Below are positions 27,183 to 35,194 of a DNA stretch of 64,000 nt, piece by piece (positions within the stretch are counted from its first letter, which is position 1; the number at the start of each line of letters is the position of its first letter). A model generated the notes under the pieces. The model was not told where the DNA came from, ran no database searches, and saw nothing but the letters and a program-made list of their open reading frames with translations. The DNA lies in contig DETL01000020.1 in assembly GCA_002361625.1 (NCBI GenBank), forward strand, positions 54,200 to 118,199, in the 5' to 3' direction. This DNA is from Bacteroidales bacterium UBA3289. GTDB lineage: Bacteria; Bacteroidota; Bacteroidia; Bacteroidales; UBA932. Position numbers and translations under genes: made by a program.

Positions 27183-27527
27183 ATGGATAACAATACTCCC
27201 AAGCCCCAGCAGAACCAGTTGAGCATCGAACTCAACCCCCAGACGACGAAGGTTTCCTACTCGAACCTTGCGATCATTTCCCATTCCCGGAGCGAATTCG
27301 TGATGGACTTCGCCGCCACCCTTCCCGGTCTTCCCAAAGCCCAGGTCGGCGACCGGATCATCATTACTCCCGAGCACGCCAAGCGGCTGATGAACGCCCT
27401 GTTCGACAACATCTCCAAGTATGAGGCCCAGTTCGGCGTCATCGACCTCAGCGGAAACGGCGGCGCGCCCAAACCGGGCAGCACCTTCGACCTGGGTTCA
27501 TTCGGCCCCTCCGGAAACAAGTCCTAA
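27183..27527 (+). CDS. DUF3467 domain protein
   Basis: A 114-residue cytoplasmic protein. The core (SNLAIISHSRSEFVMDFA, then GDRIIITPEHAKRLMNALFD, NISKYEAQFG) is diagnostic of DUF3467, a small family found across bacteria with no settled function. The C-terminal 30 residues are Gly/Pro-rich and look unstructured. It is the first gene of a pair with maf, 15 bp apart, but nothing in the sequence shows a functional link. Confidence 0.88.
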   Translation: MDNNTPKPQQNQLSIELNPQTTKVSYSNLAIISHSRSEFVMDFAATLPGLPKAQVGDRIIITPEHAKRLMNALFDNISKYEAQFGVIDLSGNGGAPKPGSTFDLGSFGPSGNKS

Positions 27528-27542
27528 CCTGCCGGGTATCCC

Positions 27543-28142
27543 ATGGATCTCAAAGGAAAACGGATCATCCTAGGAAGCAACTCCCCCAGACGACGGGAGT
27601 TGCTTTCTGGTTTGAATATTGATTTCGAAGTCGATACGGACAATCACTTCGAGGAGCACTTTAGTCCGGAAACGCCCTATGACGAGGTGCCGCGCCTGAT
27701 GTCGGAAGGAAAGTCGCACGGCTTCCACCGTCCCCTGGAAAAGGATGAAATCCTGATCACGGCGGACACGATGGTCATCCTCCCCCCTGCTGCCGGACGC
27801 CCCGGTGAAATCCTCGGGAAACCCCGGGACCGGGAAGACGCCATCCGGATGCTCCGGGACCTCTCCGGACGGGAGCACCATGTCACCACCGCCGTCACTT
27901 TCCGCACGACTGAAAGGGAAGAAACCTTCACGGACACGACCGAAGTCTGGTTCAAGGAGCTCACGGACCAGGAGATCACCTATTATATAGATACCTTCCG
28001 TCCCTATGACAAGGCGGGCGCCTATGCCATCCAGGAATGGATCGGCTACGCCGGCATCACCCGGATTGACGGTTCCTATTTCAACGTCGTGGGTTTTCCG
28101 GTCCAGCGTGTCTATGAAACCCTGCTGAGATTCGTCTGCTAG
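27543..28142 (+). CDS. maf: Maf-like nucleoside triphosphate pyrophosphatase
   Basis: A 199-residue house-cleaning enzyme that hydrolyses non-canonical or pyrimidine NTPs to NMPs. The signature GSNSPRRRELLSG is at the N-terminus, ADTMV carries the catalytic Asp, GKPRDREDA and DKAGAYAIQEWIG complete the family pattern. Residue pattern favours the dTTP/UTP (YhdE) subgroup. It ends 22 bp before the end of the candidate antisense-oriented small RNA. Confidence 0.93.
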   Translation: MDLKGKRIILGSNSPRRRELLSGLNIDFEVDTDNHFEEHFSPETPYDEVPRLMSEGKSHGFHRPLEKDEILITADTMVILPPAAGRPGEILGKPRDREDAIRMLRDLSGREHHVTTAVTFRTTEREETFTDTTEVWFKELTDQEITYYIDTFRPYDKAGAYAIQEWIGYAGITRIDGSYFNVVGFPVQRVYETLLRFVC

Positions 28143-28164
28143 TTCGGGAGACCTACCCCCTCCA

Positions 28165-28279
28165 TAAAACGAAAACGTCGGCCTTCACAGGCGGACGCTT
28201 CACTAACCACATAATTAATAACACTAAAACTAATAACCAATAGAATGATTCCGTCAAGAGAACCTTGCTTCCTCATTCC
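28165..28279 (-). ncRNA. Candidate small RNA with own promoter and terminator
   Basis: A complete minus-strand promoter (28285-28315) fires into a stretch without a convincing gene. The predicted RNA of about 115 nt starts near 28279. Its 5' part can fold into a hairpin: GAATGA (28278-28273) pairs with TCATTC (28248-28243), with an inner CAAG/CTTG stem. An AU-rich linker follows, then a GC-rich hairpin (28176-28197) and a T-rich tract TTTTCGTTTT ending near 28164. I do not recognise the family; it does not have the closing stem of 6S RNA. A 44-codon ORF overlaps it but runs through the terminator hairpin, so I favour RNA. Confidence 0.55.
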
Positions 28280-28284
28280 GGATA

Positions 28285-28315
28285 CAAAGGTACGGCATTT
28301 TTTTGGATTTACAAA
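28285..28315 (-). promoter_or_regulatory. Orphan promoter of the candidate small RNA
   Basis: TTTG (28315-28312), exactly 19 bp spacer, TACCTTTG (28292-28285) on the minus strand. This is among the best-matching promoters in the window and has no protein gene downstream on its strand. Confidence 0.7.
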
Positions 28316-28422
28316 TTTTTTCAAAACTTTTTTTTGAAATTTTTTTACAAATATTTTAAGTGCTTGATTATCAATGGTGTTTAAAACTACATATTTGTAA
28401 TAGGACAAGAAGCCAATCCTGT

Positions 28423-28458
28423 AAAAAAGCGGGGAGAAACGATTATCGTTCCTCCCCG
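28423..28458 (-). terminator. Intrinsic terminator of tdh
   Basis: Hairpin 28430-28458: CGGGGAG pairs with CTCCCCG and, past one mismatch, AACGA pairs with TCGTT around a 3-nt loop. On the minus strand it is followed by a run of six T. It lies 40 bp after the tdh stop. Confidence 0.8.
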
Positions 28459-28497
28459 TGTCCGTTCACGGAAAAACCCGGTTACAAATTACAACAG

Positions 28498-29451
28498 TTA
28501 CAGGAGCTTTTTGCGCAGACAGGCGATCATGTCCACCGTCATGGAATCCAGGTCGAAGGTAGGCTTCCAGTCCCATTCCGCGCGGGCGCAGCTGTCGTCC
28601 ATGCTGTCCGGCCAGGAATTCGCGATGGCCTGGCGGACAGGATCCACCTCGTAGCGGACCCGGAGATCCGGGATATACTCGCGGATCTTCGCGAAGAGCT
28701 GCTCCGGCTCGAAGCTCATGGATGCGATGTTGAAGGAATTGCGGTGCACGAGGCGGGAAGGATCCGCTTCCATCAGGTGCACGGCGGCGCCCAGGGCGTC
28801 GGGCATATACATCATATCCATATAGGTGCCCGGTGCGATGGGGCAGACGAACTCCTCCCCTTTCACGGCGGAGTAATACACTTCCACAGCATAATCCGTA
28901 GTTCCGCCGCCCGGCAGGGTGACGTTCGAGATCAGGCCCGGGAAACGAACGGAACGGGTATCCACACCATATTTATGGAAATAGTAGTCGGAAAGGAGTT
29001 CCGTGGCGACCTTCGTTACCCCGTACATGGAGCGGGGACGCTGGATCGTATCCTGCGGAGTACCCACATGCGGCGTTTCGGGTCCGAAGGAGCCGATAGA
29101 GCTCGGCGTAAAGACCGCACATTTCTTCTCGCGCGCCACTTCCAGGATATTCAGCAGGCCGTTCATCTGGATATCCCAGGCCAGGAGCGGCTTTTTCTCC
29201 GCTACGGCGGAAAGGAGGGCGGCCAGGTTGTAGATCGTGTCGATATGGTACCGGTCCACGATATCGGCAAGCTGGGCCGCATTGCGGACGTCGGCCAGTT
29301 CGGCCGGACCGCTCTCAAGGAGAATGCCTTTCGGTTCTGCGCCGGGGATATACCCGGCTACAACAGTGCTGCCGGGGATTTCCCGGCGGATTTTCATGGT
29401 GAGTTCGGAACCGATCTGGCCCGTAGACCCTATGACAAGGACATTTTTCAT
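28498..29451 (-). CDS. tdh: L-threonine 3-dehydrogenase, epimerase-like (SDR) type
   Basis: A 317-residue extended SDR. It oxidises L-threonine to 2-amino-3-ketobutyrate with NAD+. The N-terminal Rossmann motif is GSTGQIGSELT, the catalytic YxxxK is YGVTK (about residue 138), and SSIGSFGPETP holds the active-site Ser. This is the UDP-galactose-epimerase-like Tdh known from Bacteroidota and archaea, not the zinc enzyme of E. coli. The adjacent, divergent kbl encodes the next step, which makes the assignment strong. Start at 29451 (ATG) is preferred to the GTG one codon earlier. Confidence 0.92.
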   Translation of the reverse strand: MKNVLVIGSTGQIGSELTMKIRREIPGSTVVAGYIPGAEPKGILLESGPAELADVRNAAQLADIVDRYHIDTIYNLAALLSAVAEKKPLLAWDIQMNGLLNILEVAREKKCAVFTPSSIGSFGPETPHVGTPQDTIQRPRSMYGVTKVATELLSDYYFHKYGVDTRSVRFPGLISNVTLPGGGTTDYAVEVYYSAVKGEEFVCPIAPGTYMDMMYMPDALGAAVHLMEADPSRLVHRNSFNIASMSFEPEQLFAKIREYIPDLRVRYEVDPVRQAIANSWPDSMDDSCARAEWDWKPTFDLDSMTVDMIACLRKKLL

Positions 29452-29470
29452 CACATTGGTTTTAGTGGTA

Positions 29471-29478
29471 CAAATTTA
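29471..29478 (-). promoter_or_regulatory. -7 promoter box of tdh
   Basis: TAAATTTG on the minus strand, 19 bp before the ATG at 29451. The kbl box (29522-29529) has the identical sequence in the opposite orientation 43 bp away. Confidence 0.5.
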
Positions 29479-29521
29479 TGAGTTTTTCGTAAAATATGAT
29501 ACATTTTATCAGGAAAATCCA

Positions 29522-29529
29522 TAAATTTG
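29522..29529 (+). promoter_or_regulatory. -7 promoter box of kbl
   Basis: TAAATTTG, exact TAnnTTTG match. It includes an in-frame TTG (29527) that therefore cannot be the start; the ATG at 29560 is used. Confidence 0.55.
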
Positions 29530-29559
29530 AAATCGGAAACACAAACACACCTTATAACC

Positions 29560-30750
29560 ATGTACGGAAAATTCCAAAAACACCTGCAGGATGAGCTCAA
29601 GGCCATCGAAGAAGCAGGTCTCTACAAGAAAGAACGCAACATCGCCTCGGCCCAGAGCGCCGAGATCACCCTGGAAGACGGCAGCAAGGCTCTGAACTTC
29701 TGCGCGAACAACTACCTCGGACTGGCCGACAGTCCCCGCCTTGTCGCCGCAGCGGAAAAGACCATGAAAGAGCGCGGTTACGGAATGTCCTCCGTCCGCT
29801 TCATCTGCGGTACCCAGGATATCCACAAGCAGCTGGAACGGGCGATCGCCGACTATTTCCACACCGATGACGCCATCCTCTATGCCGCCTGCTTCGATGC
29901 GAACGGAGGCGTCTTCGAGCCCCTGCTCACCGCGGAGGATGCCATCATTTCCGATTCCCTGAACCATGCCTCCATCATCGACGGTGTCCGCCTGTGCAAG
30001 GCCCAGCGTTTCCGTTATGCCAATGCCGACATGGCGGACCTCGAAGAGAAACTGAAGGAAGCCCAGGCCTGCCGTTTCCGCATCATCGTCACGGACGGCG
30101 TGTTCTCCATGGACGGCAACGTAGCCCCGATGGACAAGATCTGCGACCTCGCGGAGAAATACGACGCCATGGTGATGGTCGATGAGAGCCACTCTGCCGG
30201 CGTCGTGGGCCCGACCGGCCACGGCGTTGCCGAGCAGTTCAACTGCTACGGCCGTATCGACATCTTCACCGGCACCCTCGGAAAGGCCTTCGGCGGCGCC
30301 GTGGGCGGTTTCACCACCGGTCGCCAGGAGATCATCGACATGCTCCGCCAGCGTTCCCGCCCGTATCTGTTCTCGAATTCCATCCCGCCGATGATTGCCG
30401 GTGCAGGTATCGAGATGTTCAAGATGCTGAAGGAATCCAACGAGCTCCACGACCGGCTCCAGGCCAATGTGGACTACTTCCGCGACAAGATGATGGCGGC
30501 CGGCTTCGACATCAAGCCTACCCAGAGCGCGATCTGCGCCGTCATGCTGTACGACGCTCCCCTGTCCCAGAAGTTCGCCGCCAAGATGGCGGAGGAAGGT
30601 ATCTTCGTCACCGGGTTCTATTATCCCGTGGTCCCGAAGGGCCAGGCCCGCATCCGTGTGCAGCTATCCGCCGCACACAGGAAGGAACATCTGGACAAGG
30701 CCATCGCAGCCTTCATCAAGGTAGGAAAGGAACTGGGCGTTCTGAAATAG
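29560..30750 (+). CDS. kbl: 2-amino-3-ketobutyrate CoA ligase (glycine C-acetyltransferase)
   Basis: A 396-residue PLP enzyme of the alpha-oxoamine synthase family that cleaves 2-amino-3-ketobutyrate with CoA to glycine and acetyl-CoA. It aligns closely with E. coli Kbl throughout: NFCANNYLGLA, SVRFICGTQD, DALNHASIIDG-type SDSLNHASIIDGVRLCKA, VDESHSAG, and GTLGKAFGG with the PLP-binding Lys (about 243). It ends FYYPVVPKGQARIRVQLSAAH as in Kbl, which separates it from serine palmitoyltransferase. Divergent from tdh; closed by a strong terminator. Confidence 0.97.
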   Translation: MYGKFQKHLQDELKAIEEAGLYKKERNIASAQSAEITLEDGSKALNFCANNYLGLADSPRLVAAAEKTMKERGYGMSSVRFICGTQDIHKQLERAIADYFHTDDAILYAACFDANGGVFEPLLTAEDAIISDSLNHASIIDGVRLCKAQRFRYANADMADLEEKLKEAQACRFRIIVTDGVFSMDGNVAPMDKICDLAEKYDAMVMVDESHSAGVVGPTGHGVAEQFNCYGRIDIFTGTLGKAFGGAVGGFTTGRQEIIDMLRQRSRPYLFSNSIPPMIAGAGIEMFKMLKESNELHDRLQANVDYFRDKMMAAGFDIKPTQSAICAVMLYDAPLSQKFAAKMAEEGIFVTGFYYPVVPKGQARIRVQLSAAHRKEHLDKAIAAFIKVGKELGVLK

Positions 30751-30759
30751 TCCCTCGAG

Positions 30760-30790
30760 GCGGCGGTCCGGAAACGGTCCGCCGCTTTTT
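30760..30790 (+). terminator. Intrinsic terminator of kbl
   Basis: Stem of 11 bp (30760-30770 with 30775-30785, one T-T mismatch), GAAA loop, then five T (30786-30790). It runs into the stop codon of convergent gtrA. Confidence 0.85.
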
Positions 30791-31262
30791 ATTTCTTGAC
30801 CTTCCGGAAGATCACGAACTCGTTCACAAAGAAGTTGATGATCCCGGAAACGCAGAGGGCCAGGAGGTTGCACAGGACCGGCTCGTAGGAGGCATCCTGG
30901 AACCAGTTCAGATAGACAAAGATGAAGTGAAGCCCCTGCATGAGGGCGAGCTTGAAGAAGAATACGCCGGTATTCGTCGCATTATAAGCGGCATAATGCC
31001 GCCAGAAAGAACGGGCCCCACGCTTGGAAATCCGCTCCCGCCATACATAATTGTAGGCAATGAGGAAATTGACCAGGACCGCCAGTTCGAAAGAAATGAA
31101 AGGGGAAATCCAGAGTCCCCACCAGTAACTGTCCGTAAAAAACCGGGCGGAAAGGAGCCAGTGCACGCCCAGGTCCACCACAGTCCCGGCACCGCTGGTA
31201 ACCGAGAAAACGATGAACTTCGTCATTATTTCGACGAATCGGCTTTTGTATTCCTTTTGCAT
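30789..31262 (-). CDS. GtrA-family membrane protein
   Basis: A 157-residue protein with four predicted membrane helices. The first (KFIVFSVTSGAGTVVDLGVH) has the GtrA pattern, the loop NYVWRER and the closing NFFVNEFVIFRK are family hallmarks. GtrA-like proteins are linked to flipping or transfer of polyprenyl-phosphate sugars across the inner membrane; no partner glycosyltransferase lies next to it here. Start at 31262 is chosen because a TATATTTG box lies at 31270-31277; a longer frame begins upstream of that box. Confidence 0.85.
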   Translation of the reverse strand: MQKEYKSRFVEIMTKFIVFSVTSGAGTVVDLGVHWLLSARFFTDSYWWGLWISPFISFELAVLVNFLIAYNYVWRERISKRGARSFWRHYAAYNATNTGVFFFKLALMQGLHFIFVYLNWFQDASYEPVLCNLLALCVSGIINFFVNEFVIFRKVKK

Positions 31263-31269
31263 GGTCGTG

Positions 31270-31277
31270 CAAATATA
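31270..31277 (-). promoter_or_regulatory. -7 promoter box of gtrA
   Basis: TATATTTG on the minus strand, 7 bp before the ATG at 31262; sets the gtrA start. Confidence 0.5.
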
Positions 31278-31360
31278 CGAACTATTTACCCGGAGGGAAA
31301 GTTTTGGCCGAAATAATTGCGAAAGTCGGAGGAAAAGATTATTTTTACTCATTGAAAACC

Positions 31361-32176
31361 ATGGAACAAGACCCTCAGTCCTTCACCATCGATATCGCCC
31401 AGGTCCTCCAGAAAAAATGGGGCGACAGAACGCCTCGCTGGCTGGTTTCCCTGGCGCGGAAGCTTCTCCATGAGGATTTCCTCAACGAGTTTTTCCGCCT
31501 CGGGTACACCGGTGTGGAATTCTGCGAGAAGGCCCTGGAATACATGGGCGTGACCCTTCAGGTGGAAGGGATGGAAAAGGTTCCGGCCGAGGGCCTGGTC
31601 ACCGTGGCATCCAACCATCCGCTGGGCGGCCATGACGCCCTGGCGCTCGTGGCCCTCTTCGGACGGAAATATGACGGACACGTCCGCATTCTCGTGAACG
31701 ATTTCCTGATGGCGCTGAAGCCGTTGAACGAAATATTCGTCCCGGTGAACAAGGTGGGGGCCGGCCAGTCCCGCAACCTTTCTTCGCAGACGGACGGGAT
31801 CTTCCATTCCGATGCCCAGATCCTCTTTTTCCCCGCCGGGAAGTGCGCGCGCCGCATCGACGGAAAGATTCAGGACCCTGCCTGGAAGAAAACCTTCATT
31901 ACCAAAAGCGTAGAAACCCGCCGGGACATTGTTCCCATGCATTTCTACGGCCGGAACTCATGGCGTTTCTACTTCGTGGACTGGATCGGCAAGGTCACCG
32001 GCGTGAACAGGAAGTTTCCCCTTGCCATGATCCTGCTCGTGGATGAGATGTACCGGGCGCGGGGCAGGACATACCGGATTGTCATCGGGGACCCCGTCCC
32101 CTGGGAAACCTTCGACAATTCGAAACGTCCTGTCGAATGGGCGGCCTGGATGAAAGCGAAAGTCGAAAGCCTGTAA
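31361..32176 (+). CDS. glsA: GlsA-type O-acyltransferase (glycine-lipid synthesis)
   Basis: A 271-residue lysophospholipid-acyltransferase-fold protein. The catalytic block reads SNHPLGGHDALAL, an H(x5)D spacing instead of the usual H(x4)D, and FFPAGKCARR replaces the FPEGTRS block. In Bacteroides thetaiotaomicron glsB-glsA encode the enzymes that make glycine lipids: GlsB N-acylates glycine with a 3-hydroxy fatty acid and GlsA esterifies that hydroxyl. The gene next door is GlsB-like, which is the main reason for the name. ATG at 31361 (MEQDPQSFTID) fits better than an upstream TTG. A weak -7-like TATTTTTA precedes it. Confidence 0.8.
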   Translation: MEQDPQSFTIDIAQVLQKKWGDRTPRWLVSLARKLLHEDFLNEFFRLGYTGVEFCEKALEYMGVTLQVEGMEKVPAEGLVTVASNHPLGGHDALALVALFGRKYDGHVRILVNDFLMALKPLNEIFVPVNKVGAGQSRNLSSQTDGIFHSDAQILFFPAGKCARRIDGKIQDPAWKKTFITKSVETRRDIVPMHFYGRNSWRFYFVDWIGKVTGVNRKFPLAMILLVDEMYRARGRTYRIVIGDPVPWETFDNSKRPVEWAAWMKAKVESL

Positions 32177-32206
32177 AGACGAAACCTGTACTAAAACCAC
32201 CTAGAG

Positions 32207-33184
32207 ATGAAAAAGATCATTGACCCTGTGGACAGGGAATTACTGAAAAGCGAACTCGACCAGGACCATCACCTGCGCCAGACCAACCGCGCAGGAAACG
32301 AGCTCTATGTCGTCGGCCCCGAGAGTACGAATGTCATCCGGGAGATCGGCCGGCTCAGGGAAATCGCCTTCCGGAATGACGGCGGCGGTACCGGGGAACC
32401 CCTGGATATCGACAAGTTCGATACGGATCCCGCCTACGGATACCGTCAACTCGTCCTCTGGGACCCCCAGGCGGAAGAAATCATCGGCGGATACCGTTTC
32501 TGCCTGTGCGACGAGGCCGTCTATGACCGTTACGGCCAACCGATCCTGACGTCCTCGCACATGTTCGAGTTCACCAGGAAATTCCTCAAGAACTATCTCC
32601 CCCATACGCTGGAACTGGGCCGATCCTTCGTTTCTGTCGATTATCAGAGCTCCAAGTCCGGTTCCAAGAGCCTGTACGCCCTGGACAACCTTTTTGACGG
32701 GATTGCCGCCCTCGGCGTGCTGTATAAGAACCGGATCAAGTATTTCTTCGGAAAGATGACAATCTATCCTACCTATAATAAGGAAGCCCGGGACATCATC
32801 ATGTATTTCCTCAAGAAATACTTCGGGGAGAAGGCAGATCTCATCAAAATCCGCAAACAGGTCAAGGTGGAGAATCCGCGCCGTTTCCACCGCATTTTCA
32901 CCGGCTCCGATTACAAGGAGAACTACAAGATCCTCAAAGCGGAAGTCGCCAAGCAGGGTGTAAGCATTCCCCCGCTGGTGAATACCTATATGAATATGTC
33001 TCCGACCATGATCTATTTCGGAACGGGGATCAACGACGAGTTTGCCGACGTCCTGGACTCCGGCATCCTCATCACTTTCGACGACCTGTATCCCGAGAAG
33101 ATCCACCGCCACACCAACTCCTTCACCCAGATTGGCTGGCGGGCCATCAAGAGGATCCTAAAGCGCTTCCAGCGCCGCAGCTAA
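32207..33184 (+). CDS. glsB: GlsB-type N-acyltransferase (N-acyl glycine synthesis)
   Basis: A 325-residue hemolysin/OlsB-like GNAT protein (Acetyltransf_5 type). Diagnostic stretches: REIGRLREIAFRNDGGGTGE, YRQLVLWDPQAEEIIGGYRF, LELGRSFVSVDYQ and IKYFFGKMTIYP. In Bacteroides, GlsB condenses glycine with a 3-hydroxyacyl group, giving commendamide-like N-acyl glycine, the precursor of glycine lipids. It follows glsA by 30 bp. Ornithine-lipid synthase (OlsB) is the alternative reading; the Bacteroidota context favours glycine. The 3' end overlaps convergent tlpA-like gene by 27 bp. Confidence 0.82.
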   Translation: MKKIIDPVDRELLKSELDQDHHLRQTNRAGNELYVVGPESTNVIREIGRLREIAFRNDGGGTGEPLDIDKFDTDPAYGYRQLVLWDPQAEEIIGGYRFCLCDEAVYDRYGQPILTSSHMFEFTRKFLKNYLPHTLELGRSFVSVDYQSSKSGSKSLYALDNLFDGIAALGVLYKNRIKYFFGKMTIYPTYNKEARDIIMYFLKKYFGEKADLIKIRKQVKVENPRRFHRIFTGSDYKENYKILKAEVAKQGVSIPPLVNTYMNMSPTMIYFGTGINDEFADVLDSGILITFDDLYPEKIHRHTNSFTQIGWRAIKRILKRFQRRS

Positions 33185-33664
33185 CTTGTTCACCATCACG
33201 GTCGCGAGCAGCACTTTCCCATCGGGCCCCACTAGATACAGGGAAGGAATCCACTTGACGCGGAAATCGGCTGCGACGGTGGATTCCTTTTTCGATACGA
33301 AATCGCTCAGCTGCATCCAGCCGATTCCGTTTTCAGCGACGTAGGCGTCCAGTTTTTCCGGGTCCGTATCGAATGAGATCCCGACAAAGGTAGCCTTGTC
33401 GCCATATCGGGCGTACAGGTCCTTCATCGCAGGGAGGTCGGCCCGGCAATCCGGACACCAGGTGGCCCAGAAATCATAGACGACATATTTTCCGGCGAAT
33501 TCGTCCTGGGTATGGAGGACGTCGGCGCGGTCTTTCAGGGAAAAGGCCGGGATGGACTCCCCTTTCCGAATCATGTCCACGGCATATTCGCTGTCGGCAT
33601 CCTTGGGGCCCTTGCAGGCGAAAACGACCGCAAAAGCGGCGCAAAGAAGAAGCAATTTTTTCAT
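33158..33664 (-). CDS. TlpA-like thioredoxin-fold lipoprotein
   Basis: A 168-residue periplasmic thiol-disulfide oxidoreductase. Lipobox VFAC with Cys17, then an AhpC/TSA-Redoxin domain: IPAFSLKDR, YVVYDFWATWCPDCRADLPAM with the CPDC active site, and the cis-Pro loop KWIPSLYLVG. The start at 33664 overlaps the stop of the DUF5715 gene (ATGA), so the two are one operon. It may reduce envelope disulfides or support cytochrome maturation; the target is unknown. Confidence 0.88.
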   Translation of the reverse strand: MKKLLLLCAAFAVVFACKGPKDADSEYAVDMIRKGESIPAFSLKDRADVLHTQDEFAGKYVVYDFWATWCPDCRADLPAMKDLYARYGDKATFVGISFDTDPEKLDAYVAENGIGWMQLSDFVSKKESTVAADFRVKWIPSLYLVGPDGKVLLATVMVNKLAAALEAL

Positions 33665-34368
33665 TTTCTGACAGTTATGTGAAAACAATTCTGTTTTTTC
33701 TCGTACTTTACATAGCAGGCGCCCTCGTCATGCAGGTCTTTGAGGACCTGGGAAAGCGTTGCCCGCAAGTGTTCGGGCGGGACATCCGCGTAGGGCCTGC
33801 CCCGGAGTTCCGGAACCTTGACGTAACGCCAGTAAGACAAGTCGAAAGTCGTCCCGTAGCAATGGGTGGACTTCTCCGAGGCGTTGAGGTTTCCCTGGCG
33901 GAGTTTCCGGACATCTTCTTCCGTACGAAGGACGGAAGTGACGACCAATTTGTTTGGATTCAATCCCTTGGCGGCAAGGGAATCCTGGAAATTCCGGCCG
34001 ATGCGGTCCAGCAGGTCCACGGCGGAGGGAATCAAGTAAGGGATCGAGTGGGTGAGTTCCTCCACATGGTACAGGTCGTTGTCTGTGATTTCCACCAGTT
34101 TCCCTTTCAAATGTTCCGCCGCCTGTCGGTCCTGGACCGGCGGAATGCCGACGGCCTGGGCCATGGAGAGCTGGACCTCGTTCAAGTCGTTGAATTCCTT
34201 GGCAAACTGGACGTCGTAAATCCGTACCGGATGATTCTCGATGGGGCCTGCATGGAGCCATCGCCAATTCCGTACGGACCGCACGATCCAGGAGATAAGC
34301 AGCACCAGGATCAACGTGGCGAGCGCTGAAACAATCATCCAGAATTTTGTCTTTTTCCTCAGTTTCAT
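33661..34368 (-). CDS. DUF5715-type, LAS-metallopeptidase-like membrane-anchored protein
   Basis: A 235-residue protein with one N-terminal membrane helix (FWMIVSALATLILVLLISWIV) and a periplasmic domain. The motif STHCYGTTFDLSY matches the SxHxxGxAxD zinc signature of LAS/M15 peptidases, and the C-terminal CFHITVR could supply the third ligand. Peptidases of that group cut peptidoglycan cross-bridges or D-Ala peptides. Bacteroidota members are grouped as DUF5715. It leads a two-gene operon with the TlpA-like lipoprotein. Confidence 0.72.
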   Translation of the reverse strand: MKLRKKTKFWMIVSALATLILVLLISWIVRSVRNWRWLHAGPIENHPVRIYDVQFAKEFNDLNEVQLSMAQAVGIPPVQDRQAAEHLKGKLVEITDNDLYHVEELTHSIPYLIPSAVDLLDRIGRNFQDSLAAKGLNPNKLVVTSVLRTEEDVRKLRQGNLNASEKSTHCYGTTFDLSYWRYVKVPELRGRPYADVPPEHLRATLSQVLKDLHDEGACYVKYEKKQNCFHITVRK

Positions 34369-34427
34369 CGTCTAAAGGTACAAATAAATGTCCGAAAAGA
34401 AGCGTTTCTTCCCTGAAAAATGGTACA

Positions 34428-34460
34428 TTTGGAGAATCCGGATTTTTATTGCTAATTTTG
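34428..34460 (+). promoter_or_regulatory. Promoter of the CDP-alcohol phosphotransferase operon
   Basis: TTTG (34428-34431), 21 bp spacer, TAATTTTG (34453-34460), 19 bp before the ATG at 34480. Confidence 0.65.
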
Positions 34461-34479
34461 CAATGAAAAATCTTTAAGA

Positions 34480-35193
34480 ATGGAAGGAGTAAAACAAGCC
34501 AATAGGATACAGACATCCATCCTGAATGCCGCCGAGAAAAAGATCCTCGTCTGGATGGCCGAAAGAATGCCCTCCTGGGTAACCTCGGACATGCTCACGA
34601 TTGTCGGATTTATCGGAGCCTGTGTCGTCGCTGCCGGATACGCCCTGTCGAACCTGAATCTGAACTGGCTCTGGCTTTCCTGCCTGGGGTTCGTCATCAA
34701 CTGGTTCGGCGATTCCATGGACGGCAGCCTCGCCCGCGTACGGGTCACCCAACGCAAGATTTACGGTTTTTTCATCGACCACAACGTGGACGTCATCAAC
34801 GAGACCATCATGTTCGTGGGCGTGGGAACCTCCCCTCTCGTGAACATGACTTTCATGATGGCCGTTCTCGTCGCATACCTGATGCTCAGCGTTTATGTGT
34901 ACATTGACTGTCACCTGAAGGGCGAAATGCGCCTCACGTACGGCGGTCTGGGTCCCACCGAGTTCCGCATCCTCGCGATCCTGGTGAACGTGATGTTCAT
35001 CTATATCCCCCAGCTTTCCCTTTGGAAAAAGCACATCACCCTCTTTCACAACGAGTTTGATTTCGGCATCCTGGACGGTATCGCCCTGGCCGTCGCCATT
35101 ATCCTTTTCATCTTCTACCTGAGTGGATTCTTCAGGGATATCCGGTACTTCTCCCGTATCGACCCTTTGAAGAAAGAGAAGGAGGACCGGTAA
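34480..35193 (+). CDS. CDP-alcohol phosphatidyltransferase family protein
   Basis: A 237-residue inner-membrane enzyme with about six helices. The family signature is complete: DSMDGSLARVR followed by G(F)FIDHNVD, i.e. D-x2-D-G-x2-A-R-x9-G-x3-D-x3-D, whose Asp residues bind the two metals. Such enzymes transfer a substituted phosphate from a CDP-linked donor to an alcohol, making phospholipid or phosphoceramide head groups. It begins an operon with an acyltransferase (1 bp gap) and an SDR (10 bp overlap). Donor and acceptor are not evident. Confidence 0.87.
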   Translation: MEGVKQANRIQTSILNAAEKKILVWMAERMPSWVTSDMLTIVGFIGACVVAAGYALSNLNLNWLWLSCLGFVINWFGDSMDGSLARVRVTQRKIYGFFIDHNVDVINETIMFVGVGTSPLVNMTFMMAVLVAYLMLSVYVYIDCHLKGEMRLTYGGLGPTEFRILAILVNVMFIYIPQLSLWKKHITLFHNEFDFGILDGIALAVAIILFIFYLSGFFRDIRYFSRIDPLKKEKEDR

Positions 35194-35194
35194 G

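Noticed and set aside
28139..28273. A 44-codon ORF (start MRKQGSLDG) downstream of the orphan promoter
   Set aside because: Its last third runs through the terminator hairpin and its T-rich tail, so a transcript would end before the stop codon. I favour a non-coding RNA but keep it as the alternative.
29560..30750. Serine palmitoyltransferase instead of Kbl
   Set aside because: Same enzyme family and lipid neighbours made this worth testing, but the sequence follows E. coli Kbl closely from end to end and tdh is its divergent neighbour.
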